DNA from: JAPLGD01 sp041302745
Lineage (GTDB): Bacteria; Bipolaricaulota; Bipolaricaulia; UBA7950; UBA9294
Length of the DNA: 10,547 bases
Direction: 5' to 3'
Assembly: GCA_041302745.1 (NCBI GenBank)
Contig: JBFYQP010000214.1
Coordinates: forward strand, 1 to 10,547
The notes beneath the pieces are model-generated. The model did no database searches and was not told the DNA's origin. It saw nothing but the letters and a program-made list of their open reading frames with translations. Position numbers and translations under genes: made by a program. Of the stretch, positions 6,237 through 10,547 are shown in pieces; within the stretch, counting starts at the first letter, position 1, and each line of letters begins with the position of its first letter.

Positions 6237-7422
6237 CGAATGCCCACAGGAAGTTGTGTCCGCCAATCGGCCCAAACGCGTCGAGCACCTCACCGCAGAA
6301 GAAGACCGTCGGAACGAATCGGCTTCCGAGCGTCCTCGGGAGCACCTCGCCGAGCGGGATCCCGCCCCCCGTGACTTCGGCCTCGGCATACCCGCCTGCC
6401 CGCTCCACGGGGAGCTCGTAGTTCGAGAGGGCCCCGAGGACCTGCTCTCGGTCATCTCGGCGCAGCGTCGAGCGCTCGGCGTCGTAGAGCCCGAGTTCTT
6501 GGAGAAGCACGTCGCCCAAGCGTCCGGGAAGCGCTTTCGCGAGCGCCGCGCGGACGGTCCCCGGGCCCGGAGCGAGGACGTCGTCCCACTCGGAGGCGTC
6601 GCGATCGAGCCACGATGCGCGGACGGACGGCGTCGCTTCGTTCGGCCTTCGCCGCGCGAAAGCGTGAGCCGCGTTCAGCACGACGGGACCGCTGTAGCCT
6701 CGGTGAGTGAACAGGAAATCCCCGGCCAACGACGTGCGCGTCGCTCCCTCGCCGACCGAGAGGCGTACCGGAAGCGACAACCCGGCCAGGCCGTGGTGGG
6801 CCGGCGTCCCGCCGTAGAGCGGCACGAGCGCCGGGTACGGCGGAATCGGAGTGTGACCAAGGCGCTCTGCAAGCTCGAAGCCAAACCCGTCGCTCCCTGT
6901 CTTCGGGTACGACCTCCCCCCCGTCGCCACGACGACGTGGGCCGCGACGATTCCGGGCCCCGATTCCACCACGACGCGCCGTCGCTCATCGGGCAGGACG
7001 TCGACGACTCGGCACTTCCCGCGCACTTTCACTCCGGTCCGCCGCAACGTCTTGATGAAGGCGTCCCGCACCTCCGCTCCGCCTCCGCTTCCCGCGGGGA
7101 AGACCTTCCCCGTCCTCTTCTGGTCGATCAGACGCAAACCGATCGGCCCTTCGAGAAACCCTCGGACCTCCTCCAAGGGCCAAGACAGGAGGATCTTCCG
7201 CAGCGAGTGGGGCGACGAGTCGGTGACGTACGCATCCGGCTCCACGGAGAGAGGGAGGATGTTGCACCGCCCTCCCCCGGACAGAAGGATCTTTTCCCCC
7301 GGCGAGGGGCGGGAATCGACGAGCAGGACGTCCGCTCCGGACTTCGCCGCAAAGTACGCGGCCGTCATCCCGGAGGGTCCCCCACCGATCACGAGAACGT
7401 CGAACCCGGTCTTCTTCGTCAC
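6196..7422 (-). CDS. NAD(P)/FAD-dependent oxidoreductase, BaiN/HI0933-like flavoprotein
   Basis: A 408-residue protein of the HI0933-like (BaiN/RdsA) family of FAD-binding oxidoreductases. The dinucleotide-binding motif GGGPSG lies at residues 13-18, the family signature KILLSGGGRCN at 44-54, ATGGRSYPKTGSDGFG at 166-181, and the C-terminal FAD-contact stretch FCGEVLDAFGPIGGHNFLWAF with its GGHN turn, all in the expected order. Full length for the family. The GTG at 7422 is chosen since FDVLVIGGG begins 6 residues later and no nearer in-frame ATG exists. No SD precedes it; instead a TATGCT box ends 6 nt upstream, so a leaderless mRNA is predicted. Family members reduce varied organic substrates or remain uncharacterised, and the substrate here is unknown. 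It is divergent from the phosphodiesterase gene. Confidence 0.93.
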   Translation of the reverse strand: MTKKTGFDVLVIGGGPSGMTAAYFAAKSGADVLLVDSRPSPGEKILLSGGGRCNILPLSVEPDAYVTDSSPHSLRKILLSWPLEEVRGFLEGPIGLRLIDQKRTGKVFPAGSGGGAEVRDAFIKTLRRTGVKVRGKCRVVDVLPDERRRVVVESGPGIVAAHVVVATGGRSYPKTGSDGFGFELAERLGHTPIPPYPALVPLYGGTPAHHGLAGLSLPVRLSVGEGATRTSLAGDFLFTHRGYSGPVVLNAAHAFARRRPNEATPSVRASWLDRDASEWDDVLAPGPGTVRAALAKALPGRLGDVLLQELGLYDAERSTLRRDDREQVLGALSNYELPVERAGGYAEAEVTGGGIPLGEVLPRTLGSRFVPTVFFCGEVLDAFGPIGGHNFLWAFVTGRLAGLGAASG

Positions 7423-7428
7423 GCAAGG

Positions 7429-7434
7429 AGCATA
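7429..7434 (-). promoter_or_regulatory. -10 box (TATGCT) for the flavoprotein gene; leaderless start
   Basis: TATGCT on the minus strand is separated from the GTG start codon by 6 nt, which would place transcription initiation at about the first base of the start codon. A weak TTCGTG (7453-7458 on the minus strand) lies 18 nt upstream as a possible -35. The TAnnnT pattern directly before an SD-less start is the known sign of leaderless genes in several bacterial phyla. Confidence 0.5.
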
Positions 7435-7461
7435 CCCGAGCGGCCTCCCGTACACGAACGC

Positions 7462-7483
7462 CGCATCCCCGTCCGCGGATGCG
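7462..7483. promoter_or_regulatory. Inverted repeat between divergent promoters (candidate operator)
   Basis: CGCATCC and GGATGCG form perfect 7-bp arms around an 8-nt spacer, between the predicted start points of the two divergent genes (about 7422 and 7543). A dimeric regulator could act here on both, but no regulator gene is adjacent and GC-rich DNA produces such repeats often. Confidence 0.3.
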
Positions 7484-7530
7484 CCGCGTCCCCGGGCTCG
7501 GACGCGCCGCGCCTTCGCGCCAAGACCCCG

Positions 7531-7536
7531 TATAAT
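7531..7536 (+). promoter_or_regulatory. Consensus -10 box (TATAAT) for the phosphodiesterase-cupin-mnmA set
   Basis: A perfect TATAAT ends 9 nt before the ATG at 7546. Initiation 6-7 nt downstream of the box would leave a leader of only about 3 nt, and no SD is present before the ATG, so the mRNA should be leaderless or nearly so. No good -35 is seen at 16-18 nt. Confidence 0.65.
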
Positions 7537-7545
7537 CCGATCCTC

Positions 7546-8790
7546 ATGAGCAAGAACGAAACTGGCTTGGACCGGCTTCGATCTCGTCCCACTCCCGCCG
7601 GCATCCCCAGCGCAGTCCGCTTCCCTGACTACGCCGGCATGTCGATCACCGCAATCCCGGATCTCGTGTGCTCGGCCCTCGGACTTCCGACCGCGCCCGG
7701 CGCCCTCGTAGAGGCCGCCGCACTGGAGGCGTTCGACCGGGTTCTCCTCGTCATCGTCGACGGGCTCGGGTTCCACCGCGCGGCACGCTTCCTCGACGGC
7801 GCCCGCGACTCCGCCCTCGCCCACATCGCGAAGACCGGTTCCCTGCGGCCCATCACGACCGTCTTCCCCTCCACCACCGTGGCCGCGCTGTCCACCTACA
7901 GCACAGGGCTCGCGCCCGCGCAGCACGGACTCATCGGGTACCGCCTCTATCTGCGGGAGATCTCGGCTGTGACCAACATGATCCAGCTGTCGGTCGTTGG
8001 AGGAAACGACGCTCCGGCCGCCGCTTCGGGCCTCGACGTGGATGCCCTCCTCCCGTGCCCCACGATCTACGAGCGCCTGCGGGACAAGGGCGTCACGACC
8101 CACACCCTGCTTCCGCGCTACATCGCCGGAAGCGGTCTGTCCCGCATCCTCTACCGCGGCGCAACCCACATCCACCCCACCGTGAGTCTCGCCGACATGC
8201 TGACGTTTGCCCGCCACATCCTGGAGCGCTCGGCGCGGCGCACCCTAGTCACCCTGTACTGGCCGGAGCTCGACTCCGTCGCCCATACGCGCGGGCCGGA
8301 CTCCGACGCCTACCAAGCCGAACTCCAGTCGTTCGACGATGCTCTACGGCGCGAGCTCGTCGGCCGGATCGACCGCACGCTCCTCATCCTGTCTTCCGAC
8401 CACGGATTCGTAACCATGGAGCCCGAGGACTACCGTCCCCTGTCCAGCCAGCCCGAGCTCCCCGAGCGCCTCCTCTTGAGACCGGTCGGCGAGCCGAGGG
8501 CCAGCTACCTGTTCCTGCGGCAGGGAAGCGCCCCCCCTTGGGCGCTTCCCGCCACGTTGGACGACGGCCTGATCGCCCTCAGCGCCCGCGCCGCCGTGGA
8601 CGCGGGGCTTCTCGGACCCGGCGTGCCTCACGCGGAGGTCCTGTCGAGAGTTGGAGACGTGCTGGTCGTTTCGACCGGGAAGGACGGCCTCTACCATCCG
8701 TACCCGGACTCCCCCTTCCTCCGCGGCATGCACGGCGGATTGACGGAAGACGAACTCTACGTGCCGCTGTTCGTCTCGCCCCTCATGTGA
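7546..8790 (+). CDS. Alkaline phosphatase superfamily protein (nucleotide pyrophosphatase/phosphodiesterase-like)
   Basis: A 414-residue metal-dependent hydrolase with the full active-site set of type I phosphodiesterases: VIVDGLGF (Asp72, metal), FPSTTVAAL with the threonine nucleophile (Thr110 or Thr111), YWPELDSVAHTRGP (Asp243 and His247, metal), SSDHGF (Asp285 and His286, metal) and MHGG (His396, metal). The family cleaves phosphodiester or pyrophosphate bonds, or acts as a phosphomonoesterase, with two zinc-like ions. No signal peptide or membrane segment is seen, so a cytoplasmic location is likely and the substrate is unknown. The ATG at 7546 is chosen because TATAAT ends 9 nt before it; the frame is open far upstream but that part is antisense to the flavoprotein gene. 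It is first of a plus-strand set, 12 bp before the cupin gene. Confidence 0.93.
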   Translation: MSKNETGLDRLRSRPTPAGIPSAVRFPDYAGMSITAIPDLVCSALGLPTAPGALVEAAALEAFDRVLLVIVDGLGFHRAARFLDGARDSALAHIAKTGSLRPITTVFPSTTVAALSTYSTGLAPAQHGLIGYRLYLREISAVTNMIQLSVVGGNDAPAAASGLDVDALLPCPTIYERLRDKGVTTHTLLPRYIAGSGLSRILYRGATHIHPTVSLADMLTFARHILERSARRTLVTLYWPELDSVAHTRGPDSDAYQAELQSFDDALRRELVGRIDRTLLILSSDHGFVTMEPEDYRPLSSQPELPERLLLRPVGEPRASYLFLRQGSAPPWALPATLDDGLIALSARAAVDAGLLGPGVPHAEVLSRVGDVLVVSTGKDGLYHPYPDSPFLRGMHGGLTEDELYVPLFVSPLM

Positions 8791-8802
8791 AAGGAGTCTC
8801 CG

Positions 8803-9159
8803 ATGGTGGTTGTTGACAGCAAGAGCCACGTTTCCCCTCGAACCTACGACGACGGGACGACGGTCCGCGGTGCAGAGAAGCGCGTCCTGATCGGCCCCAG
8901 GACGGGAGCGCCGAACTTCGTCATGCGGCACTTCACGCTCGCCGCGGGGGGATACAGCCCGAACCACTCGCACCCATGGGAGCACGAGGTGTACATCCTC
9001 GCCGGGCGCGGCGCAGTCCGCTTCTCCGGAGGGAGCCGCCCTGTCGGCCCGGGCGACTTCGTCTACGTTCCCCCAATGGAAGAGCACCAGTTTGCGAACG
9101 CCGCGGAGACGCCGCTCGAGTTCCTGTGCATCGTGCCGACCCAGGGCGACGACGGGTAG
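8803..9159 (+). CDS. Small single-domain cupin protein
   Basis: A 118-residue cupin_2-type beta barrel. Motif 1 reads GGYSPNHSHPWEHEVYILAG, giving metal ligands His55, His57 and Glu62; motif 2 reads PGDFVYVPPMEEHQFAN, giving His95. The four-ligand set is complete, so a metal is probably bound. Stand-alone cupins of this size serve as sugar or small-molecule isomerases, dioxygenases or ligand sensors, and the sequence alone does not choose among them. AAGGAG (8791-8796) lies 6 nt before the ATG, a classical SD unlike the leaderless first gene of the set. The gap to the upstream stop is 12 bp and to mnmA only 4 bp, so co-transcription is very likely. Confidence 0.9.
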   Translation: MVVVDSKSHVSPRTYDDGTTVRGAEKRVLIGPRTGAPNFVMRHFTLAAGGYSPNHSHPWEHEVYILAGRGAVRFSGGSRPVGPGDFVYVPPMEEHQFANAAETPLEFLCIVPTQGDDG

Positions 9160-9163
9160 AGCG

Positions 9164-10249
9164 ATGAAGTCCGTCGTCGTGTGCCTCAGCGGCGGAGTCG
9201 ACAGCGCCGTCGCCGCACACCTTCTGAAGCAACAAGGCTACGAGGTTGCCGGGCTGACGTTTTGGCTTTGGTCGTTCTCCCGCGCCCCTCAAGGGACGAG
9301 GATGTCTCCCTGCTGCTCGCTCGACGCCGCCGCCCAGGCGGCGCACGACCTACGCATTCCCCACGACGTCGTCGACTGGAGCGACGCGTTCGAAGAGGTC
9401 GTTCTCGCGGAGTTCGTCGACCGCCGTCGCCGCGGCGAGACGCCGAACCCTTGCGGCCGCTGCAATCGCCGCTTCCGATTCGATGCCGCCCTCGACTACG
9501 CCCGCGAGAAAGGGTTCGACTACGTCGCGACAGGGCACCACGTTCGCATCCGGCGCGAATCCGACGGCCGCCTCGCCCTCTACCGAGGGCGCGACCCCCG
9601 CAAGGATCAGACGTACTTCCTCTACGGACTCGCCCAAGAGAAGCTCCCCCGCCTTCTCTTCCCGGTTGGGGAGTTCGAGAAACCCGACGTCTTCGCCATC
9701 GCGCGCCGCGAAGGCCTCTCGGCCGCCGAGCGGCCCGAGAGCCAGGACCTTTGCTTCGCCGTCGACGGATCCACCGAATACCTCTTCGATCCGAAGGACT
9801 CGCTTCCCGGCGACGTCGTCGACGTCGAGGGACGCGTCCTCGGGCGGCATGATGGCTTGACCCACTACACGATCGGGCAGAGGCGCGGGCTCGGGGTCCC
9901 CTCCGACCGGCCGCTCTTCGTGCTCGACCTCGACGTCCGGCGCAACGCGCTCGTCGTCGGACCGGAAGAGGACCTGTATGCCTCGTCCCTCGAAGCCGGC
10001 GAGGCGAACTACCTCGTCGATCCGCCGGCCGCCGGCGCCGTCGTCGACGCGAAGATCCGGTACCGATCGCCCGCGTTCCGCGCGACGTTCCGGCCGCTGC
10101 TGGAGCCCGACTCGTTTGCGCTCGACTTCGACCCGCCGCAGCGCGCCGTGACGCCCGGCCAGCTCGCCGTTCTCTACGACGGAGACCGCCTCCTCGGCGG
10201 CGGGACGATCCGCTCACGATGTGCCGGTCCGGCAACCGAACCCCTATAA
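9164..10249 (+). CDS. mnmA: tRNA-specific 2-thiouridylase MnmA
   Basis: A 361-residue enzyme that thiolates C2 of the wobble uridine (s2U34) in tRNA-Glu, -Gln and -Lys, using ATP and a persulfide sulfur carrier. The ATP pyrophosphatase loop SGGVDS is at 9-14, GETPNPCGRCNRRFRF at 91-106 with Cys100 matching the catalytic cysteine, ATGHHVRI at 122-129, KDQTYFLY at 148-155, SQDLCF at 193-198 with the second catalytic cysteine Cys197, and HYTIGQRRGLGV in the C-terminal part. Length and order match the family. E. coli MnmA has Asp where this protein has Cys97, making a CxxC pair, and there is also an SPCCSLD cluster at 48-54; both are seen in other MnmA branches. The ATG at 9164 is chosen because the P-loop strand starts at residue 3. 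It lies 4 bp after the cupin stop. Its TAA stop lies inside the -10 box of the following tRNA gene. Confidence 0.96.
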   Translation: MKSVVVCLSGGVDSAVAAHLLKQQGYEVAGLTFWLWSFSRAPQGTRMSPCCSLDAAAQAAHDLRIPHDVVDWSDAFEEVVLAEFVDRRRRGETPNPCGRCNRRFRFDAALDYAREKGFDYVATGHHVRIRRESDGRLALYRGRDPRKDQTYFLYGLAQEKLPRLLFPVGEFEKPDVFAIARREGLSAAERPESQDLCFAVDGSTEYLFDPKDSLPGDVVDVEGRVLGRHDGLTHYTIGQRRGLGVPSDRPLFVLDLDVRRNALVVGPEEDLYASSLEAGEANYLVDPPAAGAVVDAKIRYRSPAFRATFRPLLEPDSFALDFDPPQRAVTPGQLAVLYDGDRLLGGGTIRSRCAGPATEPL

Positions 10250-10250
10250 T
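10245..10250 (+). promoter_or_regulatory. -10 box (TATAAT) of tRNA-Ser(UGA), overlapping the mnmA stop codon
   Basis: A perfect TATAAT ends 7 nt before the mature 5' end of the tRNA, so transcription should start at or within a base of the tRNA itself. The mnmA stop TAA (10247-10249) is contained in the box. No good -35 is visible at 16-18 nt. Confidence 0.6.
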
Positions 10251-10257
10251 CCGCGCC

Positions 10258-10345
10258 GGAGGGGTGGGTGAGCGGTCGAAGCCACCGGTCTTGAAAACCG
10301 GCAGGCCCTCGGGCTTCGCGGGTTCGAATCCCGCCCCCTCCGCCA
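10258..10345 (+). tRNA. trnS: tRNA-Ser (anticodon UGA)
   Basis: An 88-nt class II tRNA with encoded CCA. The acceptor arm pairs GGAGGGG (10258-10264) with CCCCTCC (10335-10341), followed by discriminator G and CCA. The anticodon stem CCGGT/ACCGG encloses loop CTTGAAA, giving anticodon UGA for UCA codons. The long variable arm (AGGCCC/GGGCTT-type stem) is the mark of serine tRNAs, and the T arm GCGGG-TTCGAAT-CCCGC is perfect. Confidence 0.97.
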
Positions 10346-10346
10346 A

Positions 10347-10373
10347 GGGCGACTCGCCTACGGCGAGTCGCTC
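10347..10373 (+). terminator. Strong hairpin after tRNA-Ser(UGA)
   Basis: GCGACTCGCC (10349-10358) pairs perfectly with GGCGAGTCGC (10362-10371) around the 3-nt loop TAC, extendable by two pairs. It begins 2-4 nt after the CCA end, so it could end the transcript or mark a processing site. There is no T-run after it, so intrinsic termination is not certain. Confidence 0.5.
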
Positions 10374-10406
10374 GGGAGTTCCGTCGTCTTGTCGTGGAAC
10401 TCCTGG
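10372..10406 (+). other. Second hairpin between the two serine tRNAs
   Basis: GGAGTTCC (10375-10382) and GGAACTCC (10396-10403) form a perfect 8-bp stem with a 13-nt loop, extendable outward by wobble pairs into bases used by the preceding hairpin. The two structures abut or slightly compete. With no T-run, its role as a back-up terminator is only a guess. Confidence 0.4.
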
Positions 10407-10436
10407 CTGCGACCGAGCAGAGACGAAGCGGTAGGT

Positions 10437-10465
10437 TTGCCCGCGTTTCCGCCAGGCAGTAGAAT
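10437..10465 (+). promoter_or_regulatory. Promoter of tRNA-Ser(GCU)
   Basis: TTGCCC (10437-10442) and TAGAAT (10460-10465) are separated by exactly 17 nt, and the -10 box ends 9 nt before the tRNA. This is the most complete sigma-70-type promoter in the window and shows that the second tRNA is transcribed on its own. Confidence 0.7.
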
Positions 10466-10474
10466 CGCCGCGTT

Positions 10475-10547
10475 GGAGAGGTAGTCAAGCGGTCAAAGAC
10501 AACGGTTTGCTAAACCGTCGAGGGGTTCACGCTCCTCCGCGGGTTCG
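10475..10547 (+). tRNA. trnS: tRNA-Ser (anticodon GCU), 3' end outside the window
   Basis: The gene begins with acceptor strand GGAGAGG (10475-10481). The D arm uses GTC/GAC, and the anticodon stem ACGGT/ACCGT encloses loop TTGCTAA, giving anticodon GCU for AGC and AGU codons. A long variable arm (GAGGGG/CTCCTC-type) follows and the T arm starts with GCGGGTTCG, where the window ends. The rest of the T arm and the 3' acceptor strand lie outside. Confidence 0.92.

Noticed and set aside
7423..8217. Upstream extension of the flavoprotein frame
   Set aside because: The added residues are antisense to the phosphodiesterase gene, show no family match, and the -10 box at 7429-7434 supports the start at 7422.
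9186..10346. 386-codon minus-strand open frame opposite mnmA and tRNA-Ser
   Set aside because: It runs antisense through a confident mnmA and into a tRNA gene, and its composition is mostly arginine-rich low complexity.
10258..10547. tRNA-associated integration site
   Set aside because: Two tRNA genes are frequent attachment targets, but no integrase, partial tRNA repeat or phage-like gene is present in the window.
1..10547. CRISPR arrays, insertion sequences or defence systems
   Set aside because: No regularly spaced repeats, transposase motifs, terminal inverted repeats or known defence domains were seen.

Overview
The window is GC-rich bacterial DNA, with G or C dominating third codon positions. 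It holds eight solid protein-coding genes (one cut by the left edge), two serine tRNA genes (one cut by the right edge), and no sign of a mobile element, phage or CRISPR array. Bacterial origin is shown by an MnmA-type tRNA thiolase, TATAAT-type -10 boxes and a tRNA gene with encoded CCA. ADP-forming acyl-CoA synthetase with an acyl-CoA transferase suggests a fermentative or acetogenic anaerobe that makes ATP from acyl-CoA. An uncultured thermophilic or candidate-phylum bacterium (Bipolaricaulota-like, for example) would fit, but that is a guess.

Layout. (1) 1-627: the start of an amidohydrolase gene on the minus strand, divergent from a tiny ribbon-helix-helix (RHH) regulator gene on the plus strand. 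Between them lie two palindromes and a tandem Shine-Dalgarno (SD) arrangement with a 6-codon upstream frame. A hairpin terminator follows the RHH gene. (2) 711-5852, minus strand: a compact three-gene operon, transcribed in the order CoA-transferase/GNAT fusion, then fused alpha-beta ADP-forming acyl-CoA synthetase, then a BioD-like P-loop/DRTGG protein. Gaps are 19 bp and then a 4-bp GTGA overlap. (3) 5853-6195: an intergenic stretch with a questionable small ORF. (4) 6196-7422, minus strand: a BaiN/HI0933-type flavoprotein, divergent from (5) 7546-10249, plus strand: alkaline-phosphatase-superfamily phosphodiesterase, cupin and mnmA, closely packed and probably one transcript. Both divergent genes have a -10 box so near the start codon that leaderless mRNAs are predicted. 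(6) 10245-10547: tRNA-Ser(UGA), two hairpins, and tRNA-Ser(GCU) with its own promoter.

How the genes work together. The minus-strand operon is the most coherent unit. The transferase can move CoA between acyl groups, the synthetase converts acyl-CoA + ADP + Pi to free acid + ATP + CoA, and the third protein has the architecture of the regulatory N-terminal half of long-form phosphotransacetylase without its catalytic domain. The GNAT domain fused to the transferase raises the possibility of lysine acetylation control inside the module. The plus-strand set looks like co-transcribed housekeeping genes without an obvious shared pathway; MnmA targets Glu, Gln and Lys tRNAs, so its position next to serine tRNAs is probably only positional.

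No clearly new system was recognised. The points most worth checking are the operon as a regulated acyl-CoA module, the leaderless divergent promoters, the RHH/amidohydrolase intergenic region, and a 31-nt near-repeat shared by two unrelated enzymes of the operon.
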